Assembly (NCBI RefSeq): GCF_022440845.1
Contig: NZ_JAKNTO010000001.1
Location: 1,612,001 to 1,676,000 of the forward strand
Length of the DNA stretch: 64,000 nucleotides
Source of the DNA: Ruminococcus sp. OA3
GTDB lineage: Bacteria; Bacillota; Clostridia; Lachnospirales; Lachnospiraceae
Direction: 5' to 3'
The notes under the pieces were generated by a model. It saw nothing but the letters and a program-made list of their open reading frames with translations. It ran no database searches and was not told the origin of the DNA. This document shows, one piece after another, positions 40,758 to 50,137 of the stretch; positions within the stretch are counted from its first letter, which is position 1, and each line of letters opens with the position of its first letter. A program made the position numbers and the translations under genes.

Positions 40758-41624
40758 TCACAGTGGAATCTTTCGGAATGCGGAAGGGGAAATTCCTACC
40801 TTTCCCGTGAACGAAGCGATGAAATTAACTTCACTGTGGTACCCTGTGCGGTAAGCGATTTCTTTAACAGAGAGAGTTGTATCGTGGAGAAGTGCCTTGG
40901 CTTCATCGATCCGGTGGACCACGATATACTCATGCGGAGAGAACCCGGTCTGACTGCGGAACTGCCTGGAAAAGTGTGAAGGGCTCAGCCCCACATGCGC
41001 GGCAATGTCCGGAATTGCGAGATCTTCAAACAGATGTCCGTTGATATAAGCAAGTGCCTGGACAACAGGGTCCTTCTGTTCTGTATCCTGATTCCTCGGG
41101 GGAAATAAAAGTCCGCACAGCAGACTGTAGATCTGCTGGGATATGTCAGCTTCTGAGTGGACGGCGCTGTTCTTGACTGCAGCCACCAGGTCCGTCATGG
41201 CGCGTTCCGTATGGCTGCCCGGAAACGGAGTAAACGCATGGCGTCCGCGGAATGAGAGGATCTGCTGACAAAAGTCATCCATATTGGCACCGTCGATATG
41301 GATCCAGATTCTTTCTGTATAGCCGCTGGTATAGTAGCGGTGCGGCCTGCGGCAGTCTGTGATAGCCAGCTGACCGGCCTCTGCAGTGAAGGTGGTTCCG
41401 TCGGCCTCAATATGCATGGCGCCTTTCTGGACATAGTCGAGAAGATAAGTCTGGTGACTCTCCATGCGGCCAACTTCACAGGAATCACGAAAATCATAGG
41501 CTTCACTTAAGTAATAGTGCCCGCAGCGGGTGACGTAGAAAAACAGCTGCCGTGCGAGAGCAGAAGGAGTGGAAAAGTAACGTTCTGACTGGGGCAGGAC
41601 CCCCGGCTCACTTAAAACTTTCAT
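40758..41624 (-). CDS. AraC-family regulator
   Basis: A 288-residue AraC regulator, not close to the three cupin copies. N-terminal arm has YLLDYVQKGAMHIEADG, AGQLAITDCRRPHRYYTSG and IHIDGANMD. C-terminal motifs: IPDIAAHVGLSPSHFSRQFRSQTG, and VKEIAYRTGYHSEVNFIASFTGKVGISPSAF. Start ATG at complement 41624 after AGGAGG. It is divergent from the MATE transporter gene and probably controls it or senses a related compound. Confidence 0.9.
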   Translation of the reverse strand: MKVLSEPGVLPQSERYFSTPSALARQLFFYVTRCGHYYLSEAYDFRDSCEVGRMESHQTYLLDYVQKGAMHIEADGTTFTAEAGQLAITDCRRPHRYYTSGYTERIWIHIDGANMDDFCQQILSFRGRHAFTPFPGSHTERAMTDLVAAVKNSAVHSEADISQQIYSLLCGLLFPPRNQDTEQKDPVVQALAYINGHLFEDLAIPDIAAHVGLSPSHFSRQFRSQTGFSPHEYIVVHRIDEAKALLHDTTLSVKEIAYRTGYHSEVNFIASFTGKVGISPSAFRKIPL

Positions 41625-41664
41625 AATCGTGCCTCCTGATTAAGCTAAACGGTCATTATCATGA

Positions 41665-41776
41665 ATGAAAGTCAGCCGCTGTCCGGGACTTTCATAGTAA
41701 AAAGAATAGCACAAAATATTAATGAATTGCAAGTTAATATCATTGCCTTTTCGAAGAAAAACGATTACTATGAAAG
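41665..41776. promoter_or_regulatory. Inverted repeats in the AraC/MATE divergent region
   Basis: ATGAAAGTC (41665-41673) pairs with GACTTTCAT (41687-41695), and CTTTCATAGT (41689-41698) recurs reversed as ACTATGAAAG (41767-41776). The repeated CTTTCAT unit is the likely operator of the divergent regulator. No strong -35/-10 pair was identified. Confidence 0.45.
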
Positions 41777-41807
41777 CACGAAGAAAGTCGGAGAAAGGTG
41801 AGGGAAG

Positions 41808-43193
41808 ATGGTTCACGAAAAAGGATTTTATAAAACATTTACGGTTCTGACGTTATCGCTGGCGCTGCAGAATCTGCTGACCTACAGCGTAAACCTGATG
41901 GACAACGTGATGTTGGGTGCCTACAGCGAGACGGCGCTGTCCGGGTCGGCACTGTGTAATCAATTTCAGTTCCTGCTGCAGATGCTGGTGATGGGGGCGG
42001 CAGAAGGCGTTGTGGTGCTGGGCAGCCAGTACTGGGGGAAGAAAGATTTGAGACCGATTCCCCACATTATCGGCGTCGCCCTGAGGTACGGCGTGGGGAT
42101 GGCCGCGGTGATGTTTCTGGCGGTGCTGTGTTTTCCAACACAGGTACTGGGACTGCTGACGAGTGATACCGCAGTGATCACAGAAGGTGCAAAGTATCTT
42201 CGGATCATCTGCTTTACCTATCTGATATTTACCGCGACGAATATCCTGACAGCCTCTCTGCGGGCGATCGGTATCGTAAAGATCGGATATATCATTTCAG
42301 CATCGACACTGTGTATCAATATTGCGCTGAATTACTGCCTGATCTATGGTAACTTTGGTTTTCCGATGCTCGGTATACGGGGGGCGGCGATCGCTACACT
42401 GGTATCCAGATGTGTGGAACTCCTGATTGTTATCTGGTATCTGAAGTATAAGGAGAAACAGCTGAAGCTGACACTGAAGAAACTGGTGATGATCGATAAA
42501 TCATATTATAAAGATTACCGCAGAGTAGCGCTTCCGGTGCTTATGAATCAGGCACAGTGGGGAATCGCTCAGATGGTGCAGACGGGTATTCTGGGGCATA
42601 TGGGAGCCGCGGCGATCGCAGCGAATTCGATCGCGACAATCGTATATCAGATCATTTCTGTCATTGCGTACGGCTCAACGAGTGCATCCAGCGTCCTTGT
42701 CGGAAAGACGATCGGTGAGGGAAAACGGGATAAGCTTCGCCAGATGGTACATACAATGGAGGTGCTTTTTATCGGTATCGGAATCGTGACCGGCATCGTG
42801 ATTTATCTTGTGAGAAATCCGGTATTGATGCTCTATAATATATCTGAGGAGGCACATAACCTGGCGCTGCAGTTCATCGTCGTTATGTCGATCACTACTG
42901 TGGGTACTTCCTTCCAGCTGCCGTGCGATAACGGTATCATCAGAGGAGGCGGAGACACTGCGTTCAGTATGAAAATGAATCTGATCAGTATGTGGCTGAT
43001 CATTGTGCCGTTCTCTGCGCTGGCTGCATTTGTGTTCCACTGGCCGCCGGTCGTCGTATTCTTTCTGCTGAAATGGGATCAGATCTACAAAATTATACCC
43101 GTCACGATCCGGCTGCACAGCTGGAAATGGGTAAAAGAGGTAACCCGGAGTGCTCCTGAGGCATTGTCGGGGGCGGAAGAGATGACGGCATAA
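41808..43193 (+). CDS. MATE-family multidrug/metabolite efflux transporter
   Basis: A 461-residue membrane protein with twelve predicted segments in two related halves (ALQNLLTYSVNLMDNVMLG in the first and VLMNQAQWGIAQMVQTGILG in the second). NTA motifs such as GVVVLGSQYWG and FQLPCDNGIIRGGGDT are typical of the DinF/NorM-like MATE branch. It exports drugs or metabolites with sodium or proton antiport. Start ATG after AAAGGTGAGGG. Controlled possibly by the divergent AraC protein. Confidence 0.92.
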   Translation: MVHEKGFYKTFTVLTLSLALQNLLTYSVNLMDNVMLGAYSETALSGSALCNQFQFLLQMLVMGAAEGVVVLGSQYWGKKDLRPIPHIIGVALRYGVGMAAVMFLAVLCFPTQVLGLLTSDTAVITEGAKYLRIICFTYLIFTATNILTASLRAIGIVKIGYIISASTLCINIALNYCLIYGNFGFPMLGIRGAAIATLVSRCVELLIVIWYLKYKEKQLKLTLKKLVMIDKSYYKDYRRVALPVLMNQAQWGIAQMVQTGILGHMGAAAIAANSIATIVYQIISVIAYGSTSASSVLVGKTIGEGKRDKLRQMVHTMEVLFIGIGIVTGIVIYLVRNPVLMLYNISEEAHNLALQFIVVMSITTVGTSFQLPCDNGIIRGGGDTAFSMKMNLISMWLIIVPFSALAAFVFHWPPVVVFFLLKWDQIYKIIPVTIRLHSWKWVKEVTRSAPEALSGAEEMTA

Positions 43194-43215
43194 GGAGCGG
43201 ACTGAAAATGAGGAG

Positions 43216-43248
43216 ATGGTTTCCGGACAATTCGGGGGACCATTTTTT
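43216..43248 (+). terminator. Terminator after MATE gene
   Basis: ATGGTTTCC pairs with GGGGACCAT (including two G-U pairs) followed by TTTTTT. A TATAAT box at 43281-43286 downstream is the likely -10 of the next gene. Confidence 0.7.
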
Positions 43249-43325
43249 CATTTATGAATGAAAGTGTAACGTAAATCTGCTATAATAGATACAACTATTT
43301 TTACAGAAAAGGGAGAGGCGATGTA

Positions 43326-46300
43326 ATGAAAAAGAAAAAAGTAAGTCGACGCCTGATTGCACTGGCTGTTCTTTCGGCAGTTCTGGTCGGGTCAGTCCCT
43401 GTATCGGCACAGCAGGAGACCACGGTGGACAAGGAGGGACCTGACTATACCGGAAATGTGATCATGGCGGAGAATCTGAATTATAATATTGCTTCCAATG
43501 AAGAGATGGAGGCGGTACAGGAGATTGGTATGCCGGAACAGGCCGCCGGCTCACCGGGAGGCAGCCAGGCACCGGAAGGGGGAGGGGACGGGCAGCAGTA
43601 CACAGATGTGCGCTGCGGGATGCAGTTCCTTCCCGGACACGAGGGTGCGAAATTAACAAAGCAGCCTTCCGCCAGAAATGCAGTTCCCCTGGAATATCAG
43701 ATCGGGGATCAGAAAACGATTTACACGGATTATTCCCCGGAACATCCGGAAAGCTTTACAGCAGAGGTGGCAGCTGTCGGAGAGACCTGTACGGTCTGGA
43801 GAGACGCTGATAACAGAGAACAGCTGAGTGACGAAACCGCTCAGGCTTATGCAGATGCCATCGACAGCGGAATCCATGATCCGATGGAAGCCGCTTTTGG
43901 GGAATGGAGCAGTGCAGATGTAGACGGCGACGGCAAAACCGCCTTTGTATTTTATCCGATGGACTACGCGGGTCTTTTCAGCAGTTCTGACCTCTATGCG
44001 AAGGAGCAGTATGACTGGGCCAGCGGGAATGTCATGGATATGCTTCATATGGACAGTGGTAAGGCGGAGGATATAGACACCACTCTGGGCACCCTTGCAC
44101 ATGAGCTGCAGCACCTGATCAACTATGCACAGACCGGGGGGGATTTTGATAGCTGGCTGAATGAGACCTTTTCGCAAAGCGCCATTGCGGTCTGTGGTCT
44201 TGCCAGCACTCACAGCGTATATGAAGTGGGGAGTCTGACAGACTTTGCTGCATCAAGCGGCTATACACATCCGTTTATCTTCAAAGATTTTTACGTTCCG
44301 AGCGGTTATACGGCGGCCGTTCCCTACGGAAGCTGGTATCTCTTTGGGAGGTATCTGGTCTATCAGACCGGGGGGCTGCCGGGCGGAGGAGAAGATATTT
44401 ACCGCACGGTATTGGAGAACGGAAGCTGTACCATGGCTGCTCTGGAAGCGGCGCTTACAGACATTGGATATCTGGGAGCAGACGGCCTGGCTTCGGACAT
44501 GAATGATCTGATCACAAACTATAATCTGGCGCTTTACCTGCGGGAACCGTCCGGGATCTACAGTCTGAGCGGGAATGCCGAAGATCCTTCCGATGTGGAC
44601 GGCGTAATAACCGATCGCATTATGCACAGCCAAAGTATGCCGGAGACACTTCCCGGTGGCGGGGCTGCCAGCTTTTGCCTGAATCTTGACGGCCAGAGTG
44701 TGACGCCGGAGGGATACGGCGCTGATGTGTACTTTGCGGGCATTACAGCGGATGTTCTGCTGGGAGCATATCTGGAATCAGCGGAAGGGGTTCTGCTTTA
44801 CGGAGAGACGGTTACTTTAGGCACCTCTGATGAAAATGCGGATATCTACTATACGACGGATGGCAGCAATCCGATATATGACGGCGTAAAATATGAGGCG
44901 CCGATTCCTGTGACACGGCAGATGACATTGTCAGCATGTACGATCGCAGCGGACGGACGGTATTCACCGGTAAACACCTGGGATTATATGGTGAAAACGG
45001 ATGCGGTAAATGCAGATATACCATCCGGGCGGGTGGAGACGGGGACAGAGGTGACGCTGTCCTGTAATACGCCGGGAGCCGGGATCCGTTATACGACGGA
45101 TGGCAGCGACCCGTCCGCCGATAACGGTGCTGTATACAGCGGACCTGTCAGGATCGATCAGACTGTGACGATCAAAACCGTCAGTGTAATGTCAGGAAGG
45201 GAAGACGTGCTGCCGGGCGACATCCGCACCTTTGTATATGAGACGGGAGAGGGAAACGGTGACAATTATGAACCGAATAACAGCACTGCGGATGCCGTGG
45301 CTGTAAGTTTTCCGGGAAGGATCAAAGCGACGATTCACAATCCTCAGGATGTGGATTTCTATGCGTTTTCACTGGACAACAGTGCGGATCTGAGCCTGAC
45401 ACTGACACCTCCTGCGGGCTCCTCCTTCAGTCTGACACTTTATGATGCGGCGGGCAATATGCTTGCGGAATCTGCCATGGACGGGAAAAGCCAGAGCATC
45501 CGCAGTTCGGTTCCCTTCGGAAGATATCTGGTAAAAGTTGCGGGGACAGAAGGCAGTTCTTCTGAGCGTCAGCCGTATATTCTGAGTCTGATGAAGGAGA
45601 TGGATGAGGAATCTGTTGCGGGTCTGGATTTGTCTGAAATGAATATGCTGACCGCCCTGAATGATCAGGATACCACAACAGGCAGCGGGTACGCATGGGA
45701 TTTTGGAATCAATGGAGGCGGACACTTCCTTATGTCCATGGCGTATTTCTCCCACTGGGGCGGCCCGGTAGAAGAAAGACTTGACCCATACCGTGAGTAT
45801 GGGGATTTTACATACAAAAATCTCTCCGATTATCCACGGTACCATGTGCAGAACGCGCTGTACCTGCCGAATGATAATCGTGAGAGCTATATCGATCACG
45901 TGAAAAATGCGGTATACAGTTACGGTGCCGCTGACATTTATATCCAGTCTGCCCATGCGTACTGGGATCCGGAATACAAAAACCTGTATGTCGATTCGGA
46001 GTATCGATATCCTGTCTCTTACGCTGACGGAGGACATATCGTGACGGTTGTGGGATGGGATGATAATTACAGCAGAGAACATTTCACGGGAAACCCTGAA
46101 CTTGCAAAAAATTATTATCCGGACCAGACGGTCGAGATCCCAAAACCAGACGGTGACGGCGCGTTTATTGTTAAAAACTCCTGGGGAGAAACCATGGGGG
46201 AAAACGGCTATTTCTATCTGTCCTATGAGGATGCCTTTTTAATGACGAACAACCCTGCGGTTTTTATTGCCGACGACATGCCGGATAACTACAATCATCA

Positions 46301-47861
46301 GTATATGAATGATCCTTTCGGCACAGCTGATTTCTGGAGGGAGAGCGGCAGCTTTACCGCAACACAATGCTTTGCCAATGAAAACGATACACCGGAACTG
46401 TTAAAAGCGGTGTCGTTTGTCACCGGCAGCGCCGACACCCGTTATGAGATCAGCATCACTCAGAACGGGGTGACCAGCAGGGTGGCCGAGGGGATTAAAA
46501 AATATGCGGGTTTTTACACCGAACGCCTGAATCAGGCGATCACGGTTCTGCCGGACAGTGAGTTCTCCGTGAACGTGCGTCTGGAAACGCTGGATCCGTC
46601 CCTGAGTCCGTCCATTGGCTGCAGCACGAATATATATGGGCAGGTCAGCGGGTGTGAACCGGTGGAAAATGTGGCGTTTATCACTGTGAACGGGCAGAAG
46701 ACCGACGTGGGAATGGATAGTGTCTTTCCGAATATCAGAGCCTACACCTGTGACGTGAATTCCGGAACCTATACGGAGAAGATGATCGGGGCAGGAGAAG
46801 GTACGCATTATGCAGAAGACGACCGTCAGGTGGAGGTCGCAGGGCAGCTGCAGAATGTGCGTCTGACAGGTCAGGATACCACTGCAGTAAACGGTGCGCT
46901 GGCTGCTTCCATCGAAGGAGCAGGAGACACCCCTGCACCGAGGGCAGACCTTCCGGACAGATTTGACCTTCGGGACACGGGGACGCTGACACCGGTGCGC
47001 GATCAGGAATCACTCGGAAGCTGCTGGACCTTTGCCGCCACAGCATGTGTGGAAAATAATATTGCCAGAAACGGTGGTTTTGCTGTGGACTATCCCAGCG
47101 GCATCAGTTTGAGTGCCAGTGAAAAAACGGTGCTTCTGACAAAAGATGCGCCGGAACAGACGGTCAGCCTGACCGCCAGCCTCATGGATGCGGACAGTCC
47201 GTCCAGCACAAGGGTCAACTGGAGCGTGAGCGGTGATGTGGACAGTGTCCGCCTCGAGCATACTGCCAGTGCAAGCGGTGAGGCCGTGCCGGTGATCACG
47301 GCACGGAAACCCGGTGTGGTTACACTGACGGCTGCCAGTGAGGCGGATATGACGGTCACCGCCAGCTGTGAGGTCACCATCACCGTACAGGGGATAGAGA
47401 CCATTACGTTAAAGCCTGACAAGCTGATGATGAATAAGGGTGAGACAGCCAGCCTGACCGCAGTGACAGAACCGGCGGATGCCGCTGACCAGACGATTCT
47501 GTGGTCAAGTGACCATCCGGAGATCGCCAATGTGGACAAAGACGGCGTTGTGACAGCTCTTTCCGGGGGAACGGCTGTCATCACTGCAAAGGCCGGAACC
47601 GTGCAGGCGACGGCAGAGATTACGGTGAAAGGGACTCCTGCTGTTAAACCTGGCGGAGATGATACTCCCGGGGGCAATGGCGGCGATGATTCCGGGACCG
47701 GGAAGAAACCGGGAACCACCGGAAACAGTGCTTACAGAAGCGGCAGAAAAGATGTAAAGACCGGAGATGACAAAAGCCCCATGCGCAGTCTTGCACTGAT
47801 GACTGCTGCCGGGAGCTGTATCGTTATAAGCATATACAGAAGAAAGAAGAGTGAAAGGTAA
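43326..47861 (+). CDS. Large cell-wall-anchored protein with HExxH metallopeptidase-like and permuted papain-like domains
   Basis: A 1511-residue secreted protein. Signal peptide 1-30. Metallopeptidase-like (M30 hyicolysin type) region with His259-Glu260-Leu-Gln-His263 and Glu280 in WLNET. Two chitobiase-C-terminal-type repeats (IYYTTDGSNP and IRYTTDGSDP, about 500-640). A pre-peptidase C-terminal-like domain (NYEPNNSTADA to about 755). Papain-family (C1) segment with catalytic-type His904 (GGHIVTVVGWDD) and Asn951 (IVKNSWG), then a lectin-like region, then the Cys box TPVRDQESLGSCWTFAATA with Cys1233. Bacterial immunoglobulin-like (Big_2) repeats follow to about 1440. The C-terminus has VKTGDDK, a hydrophobic stretch and RRKK, a sortase-type anchor variant. 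Family order is Cys before His; here it is reversed. Confidence 0.85.
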   Translation: MKKKKVSRRLIALAVLSAVLVGSVPVSAQQETTVDKEGPDYTGNVIMAENLNYNIASNEEMEAVQEIGMPEQAAGSPGGSQAPEGGGDGQQYTDVRCGMQFLPGHEGAKLTKQPSARNAVPLEYQIGDQKTIYTDYSPEHPESFTAEVAAVGETCTVWRDADNREQLSDETAQAYADAIDSGIHDPMEAAFGEWSSADVDGDGKTAFVFYPMDYAGLFSSSDLYAKEQYDWASGNVMDMLHMDSGKAEDIDTTLGTLAHELQHLINYAQTGGDFDSWLNETFSQSAIAVCGLASTHSVYEVGSLTDFAASSGYTHPFIFKDFYVPSGYTAAVPYGSWYLFGRYLVYQTGGLPGGGEDIYRTVLENGSCTMAALEAALTDIGYLGADGLASDMNDLITNYNLALYLREPSGIYSLSGNAEDPSDVDGVITDRIMHSQSMPETLPGGGAASFCLNLDGQSVTPEGYGADVYFAGITADVLLGAYLESAEGVLLYGETVTLGTSDENADIYYTTDGSNPIYDGVKYEAPIPVTRQMTLSACTIAADGRYSPVNTWDYMVKTDAVNADIPSGRVETGTEVTLSCNTPGAGIRYTTDGSDPSADNGAVYSGPVRIDQTVTIKTVSVMSGREDVLPGDIRTFVYETGEGNGDNYEPNNSTADAVAVSFPGRIKATIHNPQDVDFYAFSLDNSADLSLTLTPPAGSSFSLTLYDAAGNMLAESAMDGKSQSIRSSVPFGRYLVKVAGTEGSSSERQPYILSLMKEMDEESVAGLDLSEMNMLTALNDQDTTTGSGYAWDFGINGGGHFLMSMAYFSHWGGPVEERLDPYREYGDFTYKNLSDYPRYHVQNALYLPNDNRESYIDHVKNAVYSYGAADIYIQSAHAYWDPEYKNLYVDSEYRYPVSYADGGHIVTVVGWDDNYSREHFTGNPELAKNYYPDQTVEIPKPDGDGAFIVKNSWGETMGENGYFYLSYEDAFLMTNNPAVFIADDMPDNYNHQYMNDPFGTADFWRESGSFTATQCFANENDTPELLKAVSFVTGSADTRYEISITQNGVTSRVAEGIKKYAGFYTERLNQAITVLPDSEFSVNVRLETLDPSLSPSIGCSTNIYGQVSGCEPVENVAFITVNGQKTDVGMDSVFPNIRAYTCDVNSGTYTEKMIGAGEGTHYAEDDRQVEVAGQLQNVRLTGQDTTAVNGALAASIEGAGDTPAPRADLPDRFDLRDTGTLTPVRDQESLGSCWTFAATACVENNIARNGGFAVDYPSGISLSASEKTVLLTKDAPEQTVSLTASLMDADSPSSTRVNWSVSGDVDSVRLEHTASASGEAVPVITARKPGVVTLTAASEADMTVTASCEVTITVQGIETITLKPDKLMMNKGETASLTAVTEPADAADQTILWSSDHPEIANVDKDGVVTALSGGTAVITAKAGTVQATAEITVKGTPAVKPGGDDTPGGNGGDDSGTGKKPGTTGNSAYRSGRKDVKTGDDKSPMRSLALMTAAGSCIVISIYRRKKSER

Positions 47862-47867
47862 CAATGG

Positions 47868-47899
47868 AAAAAGACGGTTCGGATACGAGCCGTCTTTTT
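47868..47899. terminator. Bidirectional terminator after the cell-wall protease gene
   Basis: AAAAAGACGG pairs with CCGTCTTTTT around a 12-base loop. It lies between the large protease gene and the convergent XRE gene and can serve both. Confidence 0.88.
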
Positions 47900-47931
47900 C
47901 TGCAGATGTCGGAAAATATTCTTAAAGATCT

Positions 47932-48660
47932 TCAGCCTGGCGAAAAGTTTTCCGGGAAGGGGATAACTCCAAGATAACGCCCCATCCGTTTATAAGCATC
48001 AGGGTCGGTCATCACCAGATCATGCTGGGTATCTGTAAGGGATTTCAGCAGCGTCATATTTCTTTTCCGGTAAAATCGTCCGATGATCAGGTATCCATTG
48101 TGCAGAAACAACCATATTTCTCCGTTTTTAGGTTGAATCCAGTCAGCGTACTGAAATCCCAGAATAGAATTTTTGAAAAAACTGGGGGAAAGTTCGTTGG
48201 TGTGCAGGATCACACCAAACGTACATTCCACAGTCAGAGAATTACAGTCCACCACAAGATTTCGCGTAATACGGATGCTGTATTCAACTCTTCCGTCTTC
48301 GGGATTGAAAAATTCAAAGCACTTCAGCAGAATCTTATCTTTTGACACTTTATGAATCAGGCGATTATATTCAAGATCAATATTAAAGGTGATATAATTT
48401 TTCCAGTACGGAGGAAGTGCCTCGAATTTTGAAGAGTATTTTTTGAAGGTGTAAGATATCTTGGGGGCGGATTCAGAAAACTCATCAAGGGAACAGTTCA
48501 GTGCCTGGGCGATTGCGGCCATCGTGTCGTATCTGGGGTTTGGTGTGATGCCGCTTGTTATTTTTGAAAGTGTACTCAGAGGAATCTTGCTCAGTTCGGA
48601 TAATTCCTCGAGCGTATACTTCCTGTCCTTCATAATTTCTTTTATTTTTTTGTAATCCAT
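47932..48660 (-). CDS. XRE-family helix-turn-helix regulator
   Basis: A 242-residue protein. N-terminal lambda-repressor-like domain (LEELSELSKIPLSTLSKITSGITPNPRYDTMAAIAQALNCSLDEF), then a C-terminal region of about 170 residues of unknown fold (FNIDLEYNRLIHKVSKDKILL and a tyrosine/aromatic-rich stretch). Start ATG at complement 48660 after GGAGAAG; an ATG 66 bases upstream is in frame but has a poorer site. It is divergent from dinB and its target is unknown. Confidence 0.85.
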   Translation of the reverse strand: MDYKKIKEIMKDRKYTLEELSELSKIPLSTLSKITSGITPNPRYDTMAAIAQALNCSLDEFSESAPKISYTFKKYSSKFEALPPYWKNYITFNIDLEYNRLIHKVSKDKILLKCFEFFNPEDGRVEYSIRITRNLVVDCNSLTVECTFGVILHTNELSPSFFKNSILGFQYADWIQPKNGEIWLFLHNGYLIIGRFYRKRNMTLLKSLTDTQHDLVMTDPDAYKRMGRYLGVIPFPENFSPG

Positions 48661-48802
48661 AAACTTACTTCTCCTGCCCGTATTTACAGGCTTTTTACTT
48701 TGTAGGGTGTCTTTCAGATTATCCACTTATAGAGCATACCACCCGGAGGCAAAAGATTCAATCAATCCTTCCTGTTTTTGTCTTTCTGTAATTTTTTACC
48801 GG

Positions 48803-48831
48803 TTGAATACGAACAGATGTTCTGGTATATT
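48803..48831 (+). promoter_or_regulatory. LexA-box promoter of dinB
   Basis: TTGAAT (48803-48808), 17-base spacer, TATATT (48826-48831). Between them lies CGAACAGATGTTCT (48810-48823), which agrees at 13 of 14 positions with the Gram-positive LexA (DinR) operator CGAACRNRYGTTYG. This predicts repression by LexA and induction in DNA damage. Confidence 0.85.
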
Positions 48832-48863
48832 CGAGTTAGAAAGTATGAGAATGGAGTGGGAAA

Positions 48864-50126
48864 ATGAAAAGACTTATTTTTCATATTGATGTGAATTCGG
48901 CATTTCTCAGCTGGGAAGCCGCCCATCGGCTGCATCATCTGGGGGGCAGACTGGATCTGCGTGAAATTCCGTCGGCGGTGGCAGGCGATACAGCCATGAG
49001 GCATGGGATCATACTGGCAAAATCCATACCGGCTCAAAAGCATGGGATACACACAGGAGAGGCTATATGGGAGGCAAAGCAAAAATGTCCAGGGCTGCTG
49101 CTTGTCCCCCCCAACTACAGTCTGTATGAAAAAGCTTCCTGTGCACTGATGGAGATTTTGCGGGAATATACTCCGGATGTAGAACAGTATAGTATTGACG
49201 AAGCGTTTCTGGATATGACGGGCACAGGAGGACAGTGGGAAAGTCCCGAAGAGGCGGCAGAGCAGATACGCAGCAGGATTTGCCGGGAGCTGGGCTTCAC
49301 AGTGAATGTCGGGATATCAGAAAATAAATTGCTGGCCAAGATGGCTTCCGGACTGAAGAAACCTGATCTTGTGCATACTCTGTTTCCGGAAGAGGCAAAA
49401 CAAAAAATGTGGCCGCTGCCGGCAGGGAAGCTTTTCTTTGTGGGAAGAGCAACAGCGAGAAAACTGCACAGTCTTGGGATTCGTACGATCGGGGAGCTTG
49501 CCCGGTCAGATCCGGCGGTTTTGAGATACCATCTGAAAAAACATGGGGAAGTGATATGGGAGTTTGCGAATGGGAAAGACATATCGATTGTGGAAGCCGA
49601 AGCGCCGCCCAATAAGGGATATGGCAATTCTACCACGATCGCCTTTGATGTGACAGACGCAGCTGTGGCAAAAATGGTTCTGCTTGCCCTCTCAGAGACT
49701 GTCTCAGCGAGGCTGAGGAAGCATAGCGTCAAAGCAGAAGTCATCTGTGTGGGCATCAAGGACAGCAGCCTGTGTTATGCATCACATCAGATGACGTTAA
49801 CGTCAGCCACAGATATTACCATTGAAATACATGCTGCCGCAAGCCGTCTTTTTGACGAACTCTGGAATGGCAACCCTATCAGGCATCTCGGTATCCATAC
49901 CAGCAGGATCAGAGATGGAGAGACATACAGACAGGCGGATATGTTTGACAGGACCGATTACGGAAAATTAGAAAGGATGGACCGGACTGTTGACCTGATC
50001 AGGGCAAAATACGGGATTGATGCGGTAAAGAGGGCGGCATTTTTAAAAACGCCGGTTGATCACATGAGCGGAGGAATCAGTCGGGAAAAGAGAAACGTGG
50101 ACTACAGCAGGCTGAAAATAGAGTGA
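48864..50126 (+). CDS. dinB: DNA polymerase IV (Y-family)
   Basis: A 420-residue Y-family polymerase. Metal-binding FHIDVNSAFLSWE near the N-terminus, then YSIDEAFLDMTG (second acidic pair), GFTVNVGISENKLLAKMASGLKKPD, the helix-hairpin-helix thumb FFVGRATARKLHSLGIRTIGELAR and a little-finger domain from about residue 240. No clamp-binding QxxLF motif was identified with certainty. It copies damaged templates with low fidelity. Start ATG after GGAGTGGG. It is preceded by a LexA box and followed by a small gene 11 bases on. Confidence 0.95.
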   Translation: MKRLIFHIDVNSAFLSWEAAHRLHHLGGRLDLREIPSAVAGDTAMRHGIILAKSIPAQKHGIHTGEAIWEAKQKCPGLLLVPPNYSLYEKASCALMEILREYTPDVEQYSIDEAFLDMTGTGGQWESPEEAAEQIRSRICRELGFTVNVGISENKLLAKMASGLKKPDLVHTLFPEEAKQKMWPLPAGKLFFVGRATARKLHSLGIRTIGELARSDPAVLRYHLKKHGEVIWEFANGKDISIVEAEAPPNKGYGNSTTIAFDVTDAAVAKMVLLALSETVSARLRKHSVKAEVICVGIKDSSLCYASHQMTLTSATDITIEIHAAASRLFDELWNGNPIRHLGIHTSRIRDGETYRQADMFDRTDYGKLERMDRTVDLIRAKYGIDAVKRAAFLKTPVDHMSGGISREKRNVDYSRLKIE

Positions 50127-50137
50127 GGTGTTTGAAT

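Noticed and set aside
47090-47719. 209-codon minus-strand frame opposite the Ig-like repeats of the surface protease
   Set aside because: Low-complexity Val/Ser/Thr/Pro translation produced by repeat coding sequence on the other strand.
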